In this document: one piece after another, positions 35,501 through 46,759 of the stretch
Layout: each line of letters opens with the position of its first letter
Numbering within the stretch: the first letter of the stretch is position 1
Assembly (NCBI GenBank): GCA_024336345.1
Contig: JANFOG010000008.1
Coordinates: forward strand, 1,302,001 to 1,366,000
DNA: 64,000 bases
Direction of reading: 5' to 3'
From: Mariannaea sp. PMI_226
Taxonomy: Eukaryota > Ascomycota > Sordariomycetes > Hypocreales > Nectriaceae
Made by a program: the position numbers and the translations under genes
Notes under the pieces: generated by a model
Seen by the model: only the letters and a program-made list of their open reading frames with translations
Database searches by the model: none
What the model was told of the DNA's origin: nothing

Positions 35501-37801
35501 TCAAGGATCTCAGCCATCTGGTCAGGCTCTGGTCGACACGCTCACCGTAATAAGGCGATTGTGGCTCTAGAAGCCAACGGCGAGCACGAGGCGATTTCTC
35601 GATCCTTCATTTCTGAACTTATTACACCACTGGAATTAGGAAGAGAAGCAGGGTCACCAGCCTACATCACTAAAATCTACATACTCGACTTTCTACACCA
35701 ATGTCTGCATGAAACTCCTCGGAAGCCTACTATTGCTCATTTGCTCCTTGGTTTCAAGTGCGGTGTTGATTCACTATCAACTGACCCCAAGGGTGCTTTC
35801 GCCTCAAGGACGTCTTTATTCCATACCTTGCTGAGGCTGCTCTTGGAGGCTCCCTCCAGCGACGCCCAGGGCATGCGCCAATGGCTTATCGCAATAAAGT
35901 CGCGAGTGATGCGCATTCTACATATTCTCTGGAGTTCGCCCTTGTCGGCGCCCATTGTCATCGATGAGTTACGCGATAACGAAATCGTCTTCCACCTTTT
36001 ACTTCGTGAGGTTGTAATCAACCCAGATCTACCGTGGGAGGGGCAAAATGTAGCCTCCATCGAGTTTCCCGTAACAGACGGTGCAGTCGCTTTGATTGAT
36101 TTCTTGTCTCTGCGAAGCATGGGCTTGGAGTACATAGCCATGGAGCTCTGCAGCATCTCACAGAACCGCATGCCTAGTATTAAACGACGAATTTTCGAAG
36201 CCCTTAACGGACAAATCATTGGTGAGGACAACACCCCCATCCAAGTACCTACTGTCTTTGATCTCTACGATTTCCTCCTTCCAGAAGGCGTTTGGGATGT
36301 TGCACTTCCGCCACTTCAGTTCTACAAGGATATCGATTTATCAGTTTGTCTGGAAACGGACGCCGACTCAAACCCCATCTACAACCTTGACCGTGTCAGC
36401 GAAATACTCCTTTTAAAACGTGGGGAATCTCAAGGCTCAGGGATGCTAGTTGCCGCTCAGGACTTGGCACTACTCGAGAGGGAGGAGGCCATAATTCTTG
36501 AGTTTCTTGTGTCGTCGAACCGACAAAAGCAGATCGCCACGCAGAGTCTCAAAGTACTCAGAACTTGGGCTAAACTGCTACTTGTCATGATCGAATCCAA
36601 CGATTTCAAGGGCACCGCGCAAACTTCCTTCTTCCTGCAGACGCTTCAATCGATTTTACCAAGCCTTGAGGCCTTTGCATCTGAGAGGCCTGAGGAGGCA
36701 ATGGAACTCGCGAAACTGTCGAGGGTTCTCCTCTTTAAGCTTGATACGGCAGCTTCGGGCGACGATCAGAGTGGTCAAGCAATCGGGAATCTGGTTAGCG
36801 ACAAGTTGTACCAGCTATTCCAGATCTGCCTTCAAGCTATTGGCAAGTGGGCCGGCAATGCAGAGCTGAGATCGGTCTACTATGGTATCTGCTACCGATA
36901 CTTGACTGGTATCTTGGATCAAGGGGCTTTAACTTCCAACCGCTCCAAGACCATCAAAACCATCCAGGTGTACGGTGAGCGACTCATCAACGTTATTTGC
37001 GATGATGCGTATGGCGGCGAAGCAGAGTATCAAACTTCTGCCCTCATTGTTCTCAGCGCCCTAGTGAGCATGGGTCGTCAGGAGAATGACAACCATGTTG
37101 TTGAAACGCTGAATCGACTCAACTTCATTGGCATCACTGTAGATTCTCTGCGAAATATCATGCAGGAGTGGCATGAGGTCTTCGCGTCAGGTTAGTTTCT
37201 TTCCACTGGATGCTCCATACCGTTCATCACTAACTCCAATCATAGGCACCAAAGAGCAACAAAACTACCAGAACGCCCGCCTCGCGCTCCTGTTGGAACT
37301 TTCGCAAACTCGCGCCGGTGCCAAATATGTCCTTCACTCTAATCTCTTCCGCGCCCTCGATCACTCTGGTCTCTTTGCTGCTGATCCTGAGCTGCAAACC
37401 AACGGCTCCAACCCACGAGCCCTTGAGCAGCATTACGACTTGCTCGCCAAGATGGTCCGTATTATTGGCGCCGCAGTTGTTAGTCGCGGTAGCCACAACC
37501 TCGTGCAGGGGCACCGGTTCCTCACTGACCATCGCATGCTTGTCACGCACAGTCTCAAGCGCAGTGCGGGCATTGGCAGCGGCACAATCGATGAAAAGCT
37601 TGACTTATGCGTTGAGGAATTGGCGGAGGGCTTAATGGTTATTATCACTGCAACTGGCTTCCTCGAGGTGAGAATTATTCCCTAACTTCCCCACGATCCT
37701 ATATATCGTCAGAGCACCAAGGTTATCTAACAAAAAGTCCCCAGTTTGAGAATCAAGCCACGCCCAAGCAGACGCAGCCAAACCTTGGACTATTCCATTG
37801 A
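32539..37801 (+). CDS. NUP192: Nucleoporin NUP192/NUP205 (inner ring)
   Basis: Large alpha-solenoid of the nuclear pore inner ring that binds Nic96, Nup53 and Nup145N. Five exons: 32539-32728, 32793-33422, 33477-37190, 37246-37667 and 37745-37801, giving 1670 aa, the usual size. The start MTEITVLDALQAFHQGLLSL, the segment EYSINANFQQDALTLSDEVD after the first junction, FLSLRSMGLEYIAMELCS in the solenoid and the C-terminal block (RLALLLELSQTRAGAKYVL, then the tail QTQPNLGLFH) are what I recognise. Intron 2 (33423-33476, 54 bp, GTAAGT..TAG) has no stop and keeps the frame, so reading through it would add 18 residues. I treat it as an intron because both splice sites are strong. No FG repeats are expected or seen. 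It shares its promoter with TEL1. Confidence 0.93.
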
Positions 37802-38626
37802 TCTGAGATAGTGGGAAAATGAGACGAAACTTAGCGGAACTTGGGAGAATGGTAGCTTAGGATAAAAAATGTATTTTGCGCAGACCTTGAGCGGCGTTGG
37901 GAACCAGCCCGTGTGTATCTTACCTTAGATGTGCTTGGTATTGAGGAAGAGTGGGGAATTCCATCCACGGTGTAGTTAGACAAACAAGAAGTCCTATAAA
38001 GTGATTCAAAATACTGCATCTTGCCAGCCAAAGTCACGAAAGAGGCAATTAGATGAGACAAATATCAAAGGACGGGAAAAAGCGGCAAAATAAAAAAAAA
38101 GAAGAATCCATCATTAGGACTAGTGCGCTCCAGAGGGACGCTCTAATTCTATGAATATGCGCCTCAATTCCCGAATGGCTGTCCTGAAAACCCTGGGGGG
38201 ATCATGCCTAGGTTGTTTGCCTTACCTCCAACTGCCTGTTTACTCCGTACGCCTGAACTGAGGGGACCATGAAGGAAACCATGAAGGAAACCAGGCACCT
38301 CCTTGTGCCAACAAAAAAAAAGATATGCAATGGAAATGTCCCCTTGTAACCCCCTGTTCATGCAAAAATTGTGTATATCGAGATAGGACACGGCCCGCAT
38401 TCGCTCCTCTGGAACATTCAGAAAATGAGTAATCATCGAAGTACGTGTCGTGTATCGTTCCGTCCCTGCTCCTATAGAGAAGCGGCTCAATTCTATGGGA
38501 TCGCCAGTGATGGATGAACAGCCGACTTCGTGGGGTACTTGGCTTCCAGGGAAGAAGCTCAAGATGTCTGGAATCCAGTTAAAAGTTTGGTTGTATCCTG
38601 ATGGTCATTAATGTTGTTTGATGAAT
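37802..38626. other. Convergent 3' region NUP192 / RING gene
   Basis: 825 bp between convergent genes. A 12-bp direct repeat (CATGAAGGAAAC, twice in tandem) lies near 38268-38291. The frame at 38164-38562 (minus) has no recognisable content. Confidence 0.6.
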
Positions 38627-40143
38627 TCATGAAATGGTGTTCGCCTTGCGTTTTCCCTTTCGGGTCGCCGTCATGAGCTTGAGCTCAAGCGGCCAATATC
38701 CCTTGGTCTTGGTGTTATATTGATCCCTTGGTTTCATATCTAGCTTCTGGCGACACATGGGACATTTCCCTTTAGTTGCATCCACGTGAAGAGATGAATG
38801 TAAACACTGGGCACAATAGAGATGACCTAATTATTTCAATATCAGCGGCCTGTCGTGTGGTGTTGGGCGTACTACCTAACGAAGGGTATATTGGACCTAC
38901 CACAATGCGTTACCGTCAGTGTAGTGGCATCATCCATGCAAATCACACACTGAAACGCGGAAAGCTTGATTCGTTTGTCTTCCTCTGGCTTCTTCAGTTC
39001 CTCGGGCACTTCGTTGGCCTCGGTTAGGTCGATTGTAGGCAGGTCTTCGGGACGTGATTCAGTGCCGGGTGTGACTTGGGGCGGGGGCGACTCGAATAAT
39101 GAATTGATATCTTTTGATGCAAGTCGTTGTCTCGGCTCCTTTGTGGGCGTTGCATTCAGCTGTGCCTGGGCGGATGTATTGACTGAAGTTCTTCGGCGTT
39201 TATTGGAGTGCGTGCCTGGCTGAGCTGGGGCAGGGCCCCGAGATTGTCGTCGGGTTTGAGGCATGTTGTTTGAGGAGAAAGAACTGAATGGAGTGTCGGC
39301 GATGGGAGATTCATCAAGAGAATCGACCGTGTGAAGGGTGGATTGAGATTCGCCTGCGTTGGTGGAGGAGGAGAGTTGGGAGGTGGTGCGTGAAGGAGCA
39401 GGCGGCCACTGGCGGTTGAGCTGATCTGAGAGACAGGCGGCAGAGGGGTTGCGTGGGGCCGTGGTGATTCTAGGGAGCACCGAAGGCAGCGGCGGCGTTA
39501 AAATCTCGGGCATCAGCGATGCAAAGCGAGGGAGGGTCTGGTTTCGATTCTGGCGTCGGCCGTGATTTGGAGTTGGGCTTTGAGGCTCGTTAGGTTGAGT
39601 ATCGTTATGTCGGGTTGTCGGTTGGGTAAATGGGGGATAAGTCGAGGGCGAGGAGAATTCGCCTTCGGCAAACGCTTGCAAATATGGATCGTGATTGATG
39701 TTGGCCTCGCCGCGCTGCGAGGTCTGAGGAGGCGGGGGAGACTCCGTGTGGCTGTCGTAGTCTTCCTCGTCTTCGTTATCGTCAGTGCCCTCTTCTTGGT
39801 TGTTGTCTTCGGCGTCACGGCGGATGGGCGTGGGCATGTCCGTCGGCGAGTGAGGCCACAGATGGACCACGTGAGGTTGGAAGCTTGATGCAGCAGGAGT
39901 GGTGGAATTAAGTGGTCCTCGAGAGGGCGTGGAGTTATTTTGGTTCGGGGCAGTTGAGGCGGCTGAGGGCTGTTGTCGATGTCGAGAGCGAGAGCGGGAG
40001 CCCGGCGGCGACAGCTCTGGATACAAATAAGGGGGCAATGTCGGCTGGCGAGTGTTGCCGCCCTCGAACGGGGTTCTATTCGTGGAAGAGGGTGGTATTT
40101 CGCCAGTTTGTGGCTCCCTGGACCGAACAACCCGGGTCGTCAT
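38627..40143 (-). CDS. C3HC4 RING E3 ligase with SUMO-interacting motif, SLX8-like
   Basis: Two exons: 40143-38901 and 38826-38627; intron 75 bp (GTAGGT..TAG) within the RING; 480 aa. Residues 1-360 are disordered, with Ser/Pro/Asn/Arg and acidic runs. A SUMO-interacting-like TIDLTE sits at 370-375. The C3HC4 RING has all eight ligands: C399, C402, C414, H416, C419, C422, C436 and C439. The order of a hydrophobic SIM before a C-terminal RING, and the tail DQYNTKTKGYWPLELKLM, fit the SUMO-targeted ubiquitin ligase Slx8/RNF4 type, which ubiquitinates SUMOylated proteins in the nucleus during DNA repair. The exact orthology is an inference; other RING proteins with chance SIMs exist. Without exon 2 the RING would be cut in half. 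Confidence 0.78.
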
Positions 40144-40193
40144 TGCGATGGCGATGGGCGGACGAGGCGTAAAGGGCCAAAAGGATGCGTCGT

Positions 40194-40241
40194 CTATTCG
40201 GCGAGCAGCGGATCAAGGAGCGTCAGGAGCCGACGATACAT
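40194..40241 (-). promoter_or_regulatory. 15-codon uORF in leader of the RING gene
   Basis: ATG at 40241 to TAG at 40194, about 50 nt upstream of the main ATG. Its presence in the transcript is not known. Confidence 0.3.
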
Positions 40242-42000
40242 GGGAAGAGAGAAACGGAAGGCAAGAGGAGGCAGAGAGGGAGAGAATGTATATATCTAAC
40301 CTTGAAGGAAACTTGAGACTATCCCGTCCATTGACAATAGAAATAAATTGCGGTCCATTGTTGATACTCGCCCAAAGCCGTTGGAGCAACAGCAAGTGTA
40401 AGGGCAAAAAAGGTGGAGGTAGAGGGGCAGAGGGTCACTTAGAACAGTATCCGGACTTCAAACAGTCTTGTTGCCCACATAGAGCCTTCCCGGCGGTCTC
40501 CCTTGGCTCTGGAGCGGGAAAAACGTAAATCTCGGGGAGGGCACGGAGACTTGGAGGTTCGATGATGACCAACAAGCCACCCGCGGGCATTTGGATGTGG
40601 CGAGGCGGGCAAGAAGGGAAAAATCGCTACTTGATTTGCAACAGTGCTAGTCTGAAAATATCACAATGGCGAGTTTCTTACTGAAGGGTGGCAAGGAAAA
40701 AATGGTGACTACGTTGGTATTTAAGCCGTGGGAGACAATGAGGTAGCGGACGGGAAAAGCCAACATGGATGGACAACGTGATCAGCTCATCCGGGGAGGG
40801 ACATTTGGCGTCAAATTCAAACGCACACACTGGCAAAGACATGCAGAGTATCCCGTTGGTACGCCACTTCCAGAGTCCACACACACAGAGGGTGGAAGTT
40901 GGCGGCGAATTAGACGACGTACGGGGAGCGTTGCTTATTAGGCGAGACTCCGCCAAACGACCGGGCTCGCCGCCGATAATACTACTACGTAGCATGTCTG
41001 TAGTGGTATATTGAGATACTGAAGAAGCATCCTCTTATATTCCATTCACTTATATGCTTCTCATTTTCTGTACCTCGCTAGCCTTGGATTATTGTGAGGG
41101 AATCTTCTCAAACCGCGAAAGCCGGGCGCCTACACAGGACCAACGCACGCTTCACTTCAGCTTCAGTTGAGAGGAGGGGGTTCTAGATACGTACTCGCAA
41201 GAAAAAAAAAGAAATCATGAATACTTGGGTCTCCTACCATGTGTAACCGTGGCGTCCAATACAAAGAGTTTTGAACAGGCGCACTGTATCCCATATGTGG
41301 GCTATTGATTCAGCGTCCTGCTGTATAATCCCTTGGTGGACCAGGTGCTCAGGCATTCCTCCTGTAAATGGCAATTGGTCCTGGATCCGAGGCAACCAGG
41401 CACCTAATACCTAAAATGTGCAGATTACATAGGTAGGTGCGTAGTGGTAGCACAGAATTACCTAGCTAGGTAGGTAGGCAGAAGCTAAGCATTCAGTGAC
41501 GATGGGCCAAAATTCTTTCCTCTACATCAAACCAAACCCAGCAGAATAGGATAGAATATCAGTCATTTGATAGAAGACCCACCTTCCATCTGCTCAGATA
41601 CCAAAGAAAAAAAATTACAGGATACATTAAATATTACAAAGCACTGGAAGCAACTGCAAGTCCGTTTAACATTCCATTCACGTAGAAATGTACCCGCTTA
41701 AATACCCTTAAAACACAGCGCTCTATTGGCTGGCTACTCAATCAGATCTTCTCCACTATCTCCACCTACCAGCATGACCCACTCTCCCACCAACCATGCA
41801 ACCCACAGCCGTCATCCACTTGCCATATCAGAGGGTTTGAAAGCACCTGAACAAATTGGCCCAAACTCCAAATTCGTCTGTCGCAAACCTCACCACCAAG
41901 CTCTAACGGATCCTCGCTATTACACTTCAACGTCTCCACCAGCGCAGCTGGAACCGCTAGGGCCACAAGGATTGCGTCGTCATCAGCCTGCTTCTTCGTG

Positions 42001-42021
42001 ATGCTGGTGTATTTTCTTTAG
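42001..42021 (+). promoter_or_regulatory. Six-codon uORF ending 2 nt before the MIP1 ATG
   Basis: ATG-CTG-GTG-TAT-TTT-CTT-TAG, then CC and the main ATG at 42024. Confidence 0.5.
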
Positions 42022-42023
42022 CC

Positions 42024-45000
42024 ATGTTGCTCCCCGCTGCTGGTCGCATACAGCAAATACCGACAGCTGGGTTCGTCCGAATCGCTCGTCATAATGGCCT
42101 CCATCGCCATGCCTGGTATGCGCATGTACGATGGCTGGCTGTCGCCAGAGGCACAAAAAATCTGAAGAAAGAAAAGACCCTCGCGAGTATGTCGCAATAG
42201 AATTATGCAAGGGCTCGGCGAGTTCTAACTTTTGCCCAGTCCAATCCACAGCACGTCACAACGAAATTGGCGTTCAGCAGCTCAGCGCTCATGTCTACAA
42301 GCAAATATTCCCAGATGGGAGTAGACCTCCTCCTCCTGAGCTTGTCGAACTTTCAAAGGATCATCTTCGACGTCATGATCTCCTCGGCAAAAATACAGAC
42401 AAATCTGATCCGATCGCATTCGACCTTCCCCCTCTTCAGGGTCGCACTCTGGATGAACACTTTCAACGTCTTGGTATTGACTGTGCAGAGCCCTACTTAA
42501 CCAAAGCCAAACAATTCGCTCGAGCCAACCCCCCTCCGAAGCCACGAAAATGGATGCGCCAAAGTGGTTGGACCAAATACTACCCTGATGGACGAACCGA
42601 GAAAGTGGATTCACCGGATGATACTTTGCTGTGCTTTGATACCGAAGTGATGTGGAAGGAAAGCCCATTTGCTGTCATGGCATGTGCATCGAGCCCGACC
42701 GCCTGGTACGCCTGGTTGTCGCCATGGCTCCTGGGTGAAACAACGAACGACCGACAGCTCATTCCCCTCGGCGACCCAACGAAGGAACGCATCATTGTAG
42801 GACACAATGTGGGTTACGATCGATGCCGTATTATTGAAGAGTACGACATCAAGCAAACAAAGAACGCATTCATGGACACGATGTCGTTGCATGTAGCTGT
42901 CAATGGCATGTGCTCCCAACAACGACCTACCTGGATGAAGCATAAGAAGAATCGGGAGTTGAGAGAGAGGGTTGCTAGTGAAACCCCGGATCATCAACTC
43001 GCTGAGCTTCTGAGTAATCAGAGTATGCATGATGAGGAGGAGTTGTGGGTTGGACGAAGCTCTGTGAACTCGCTCCGAGATGTCGCCAAATTCCATCTAA
43101 ACCTCACCATCGACAAGGCCATACGTGACGACTTTGGCGAGCTGGATCGCGATGGTATTCTAGACAAACTAGATGAGCTTATGGATTATTGCGCTGCAGA
43201 TGTCTCTGTCACCCATCGCATCTACCAAATCGTCTTTCCAAACTTTCTTAGTGTCTGCCCGCATCCCGTCAGCTTTGCAGCGCTTAGACATCTCTCATCC
43301 GTCATTCTTCCCGTCAACAAGACTTGGGATGCATACATTGCCAACGCCGAAGCGACCTATCAGCAGCTTTCTGAGGCAGTTCAGGAACGCCTCGTCGGGT
43401 TGACAGAAAAAGCACTGGAAATCAAGGATGACCCAAGCCAGTGGCAAAATGACCCTTGGATGAAACAACTGGACTGGAGCGGCCAGGAAATCAAAATGGT
43501 CAAAGGAAAAAGAAAGAATGACCCGCCGCGACCCGCAGCGAGACAGAAGAAGCCGGGGCAGCCCAAATGGTACAAGGATCTCTTCGCGAAGAGTGACGCT
43601 CCAATTAGCCTGACCGTACGCTCACGCATTGCGCCGTTGCTTTTGAGGCTGTGCTGGGATGGCCACCCGTTGTTTTGGTCTGACAAGTATGGCTGGACTT
43701 TCCAAGTTCCAAGAGGGGCAACGGCAAAGTACATCGGAAAGCAGATGATACAATGCATTTTCGACGAAACAGAGCCCATTTTGAGGGACGATCGAGCTCA
43801 TGCTTACTTCAAGCTGCCCCATAAAGATGGCCCAACTTCGCGATGTGTGAACCCAATGGCCAAAGGGTACCTATCATATTTCGAAAACGGGACCCTCTCA
43901 TCGGAGTATGCGTACGCCAAGGAGGCGCTTGACATGAATGCCTCCTGTTCATACTGGATCAGTGCTCGGGACAGAATCAAATCTCAAATGGTTGTCTATG
44001 AGGAGGATTTGAAGCCTCGTAAGCGTGGGAAAAAATCAAGCAGTGCAACTGGCAAGGGTTTCATCCTGCCCCAAGTGATTCCAATGGGGACCATCACTCG
44101 CCGAGCCGTTGAGAATACATGGCTCACTGCAAGCAATGCTAAAAAGAACCGAGTAGGCTCCGAATTAAAGGCGATGGTGAAAGCCCCCGAGGGCTATAGC
44201 TTCGTGGGAGCCGATGTGGATTCGGAGGAGCTGTGGATTGCCAGTTTGCTGGGTGATGCAACGTTCCAACTACATGGAGGAAATGCAGTTGGTTTCATGA
44301 CTCTTGAAGGTGCCAAGGCTGCAGGCACTGACCTTCATTCTCGGACGGCGTCAATCTTGGGTATCACGCGAAATGACGCCAAAGTTTTCAACTATGGACG
44401 AATCTACGGTGCAGGCTTGAAATTTGCTGCGACACTGCTTCGACAGTTCAACCCCCAGCTCTCTGAGAAGGAAACTCTAGAAACTGCGTCGAAGCTGTAT
44501 GCCAACACTAAAGGAACCAAGACGAACCGAAAGACCCTATACAAACGACCGTTTTGGAGAGGGGGCACCGAATCCTTCGTCTTCAACAAACTTGAGGAAT
44601 TTGCGGACCAGGACAGACCCAGAACACCAGTATTAGGTGCTGGCATCACTGAAGCGCTCATGGGAAGATTCGTCAGCCGGAATGGATACCTGACCTCACG
44701 TATCAATTGGGCCATCCAGTCATCAGGAGTCGATTATTTGCATCTTCTCATTGTTGCCATGGACTACCTTATTCGACGATTTACTCTTGATGCTCGGTTG
44801 GCCATTACGGTGCACGATGAAATTCGATATTTAGTCAAGAACGAAGACAAGTATCGTGCCGCGCTGGCACTTCAGGTCGCCAACGTCTGGACGCGAGCTA
44901 TGTTTGCTCAGCAAGTGGGCATCAATGATCTTCCACAGTCATGTGCATACTTCTCTGCGGTGGATATCGACCACGTTCTGCGAAAGGAGGTTGACATGGA

Positions 45001-45499
45001 TTGCGTCACACCAAGCCATCCAATTCCAATTGCCCCAGGTGAAAGCCTAGATATAATGACCCTGCTTGCAAAGGGTAATGAGGCTAAACTTGATGAATCT
45101 ATTATCCCTGATGCCAAGGATGCTCCCCAGCTAGAAGGCATTCAGTACACTCCCCGAATACCTGTTATGCAGGCCATCCAAGACGGGGGGGAGGAGACGA
45201 TGCCCTTCCTCAAAGCTCAGATAGCGGAGAAAGATGAAGAGCTGCGCGACATTATCAAAGACGTACAGAAAACCAAGGCAGCAACTCTAGGCAAGAAAGA
45301 GAAGCCGCTAAGCAAGAAGTCTTTGCAGAATGTGCTGCCATACCATGCCCACCCACAATTGGTTCCCATGGAGGGACCTATGTCGGTATCTGAGGCAATT
45401 GGCATGAAGTACAAGAACGGTTATCGAAGTGGAGAGAACCGGTGGCCATGGGCCAAAGGCTCGACTAAGGGTGGCGGGAGACCTAGTTCCCGACTTTGA
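42024..45499 (+). CDS. MIP1: Mitochondrial DNA polymerase gamma
   Basis: Family A DNA polymerase that replicates and repairs mitochondrial DNA. Two exons: 42024-42186 and 42240-45499, with a 53-bp intron (GTATGT..CAG, branch CTAAC), giving 1140 aa. Exon 1 encodes MLLPAAGRIQQIPTAGFVRI and more Arg-rich, acid-poor residues, a good matrix-targeting presequence; the junction reads TLA-IQSTARHNEIGVQQL. The 3'-5' exonuclease has Exo I CFDTEV (Asp188, Glu190), Exo II VGHNVGYDR and Exo III YCAADVSVTHRIY (near 375). The polymerase domain has motif A GADVDSEELW (near 712), motif B NDAKVFNYGRIYGAG and motif C HDEIR (near 914). A fungal-type C-terminal extension of about 150 residues follows. Reading the long frame from its own first ATG (42131) would start inside the intron region and lose the presequence. 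Confidence 0.97.
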
Positions 45500-46759
45500 T
45501 TTGTGAGAGATGATATTATTTTGCCACACCATCACTGTATATTTTCTTTTGTATTACTGCATCGTGCTGACGATTGTACTACAAGTATTTTGTGTGTTTA
45601 TATCCAAGGAGGGTCTTTTTTGTTCTTTTTCTTTTCTTTTCTTTTGGACTTGGATAGACGAAGGCTTGGTGATGAGAAACGGTCCCCCTGGGTTGGTATG
45701 GTCACACTTGGAAGGAAAGGATACGGGATATATAAATAACGAACGTTCGGGTGTCCTGGTATGAGAAGATGAAGATGAACGCTCACGCTGTATAAGTATC
45801 GACTAGTTATCTCAACTGCCTACTTACACGGGTATCTACTGAACTAAGTAGGTGTTTGGGTACAGTAGGCAATGTATATAATAATTCAGCCACTTGTATT
45901 TCTAGCAAATAAACCCATCTACTTCAACATATGAATAACAATCTCACCGAGTCTATGTTGCGTAAATAAAGCTTATTTTTCTTTCCCCTTCTCCTTCAAC
46001 CTTGTCCCCATCTCTCGTCTCCTTCAGCTTGCCCACCGCAGCTCAAACCCCGTCTCGTGTCTTGTTGCGCGGGGAAAGGATCGATGTAACGGCAGCTGGG
46101 TGTTTTCCTTGAACATACTACTATGTATGGTATCAGTCAACATTAGGCACTTGGGGAGTTAGCGCTTCCCGACTCTAAACTCTGACCCCTGGGGGGCCGC
46201 GTGGGCGGAAATAAGCTTGATCGGGCAAGCGCGTGATGACGAAACAGGTAGCACTTGCAGAAGTGGGGTGCCAAGATGCTGTGCTCACCTTCCATCCCAC
46301 CAACGCCAACGCCAACGCCAACGCCAACGCCTACGCCGCGGCCAGGTCTGTCTTCCATATTTTTCCCGGTGTTTTTTTTATTTTATTTTATTTTTCCTAC
46401 CTCCCAATCATCTGACATTGACTCAATATTTTCGTTGTCTTATAAATTATCCTATTTCCCTTTTATTTACTCTGGAACTGCTGCGGGTTTAGCCGGTGCC
46501 ATTTGCATCCATTTTCTTCCCTCCTCCGCCGCGCCATCTGCTTGCCCCTCTCTGAATCGTCATCTATTTCCCGTACCTGCACCCATTCCCCCACCTCAAC
46601 GGAGCATCCAGCCGCCATTTGATATATACACTGTGTACCGTGTCGGCGCGAGCTCACCGAATTCCATTATTTCTTCCATCTTCTCCCCTTTCATACCTCG
46701 TTCAAACGATACACACGGACTCGGGAATCCCTAGCTTCACCGTACAACCCAACCCCGCC
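45500..46759. other. MIP1 3' region and promoter of the Ybp-family gene
   Basis: 1.26 kb. It holds a pyrimidine-rich tract near 45615-45650, TAGGT-type motifs near 45815-45875, a CAACGC hexamer repeat (46301-46330) and a TTTTA-rich run (about 46374-46396). No gene recognised. Confidence 0.6.
46301..46330. repeat. CAACGC hexanucleotide tandem repeat
   Basis: Five perfect 6-bp units followed by one variant unit, about 430 bp upstream of the Ybp-family start codon. Confidence 0.92.

Larger units (their letters stand above)
40144..42023. promoter_or_regulatory. Divergent intergenic region, RING gene / MIP1
   Basis: 1.9 kb between head-to-head starts. TAGGTAGG/TACCTA motifs cluster at about 41428-41480. 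Frames at 40678-40995 (minus) and 41726-42001 (plus) have no recognisable content. Confidence 0.6.

Noticed and set aside
39562..40130. Overlapping 86-205 codon frames on both strands
   Set aside because: Shadows of the low-complexity N-terminus of the RING protein.
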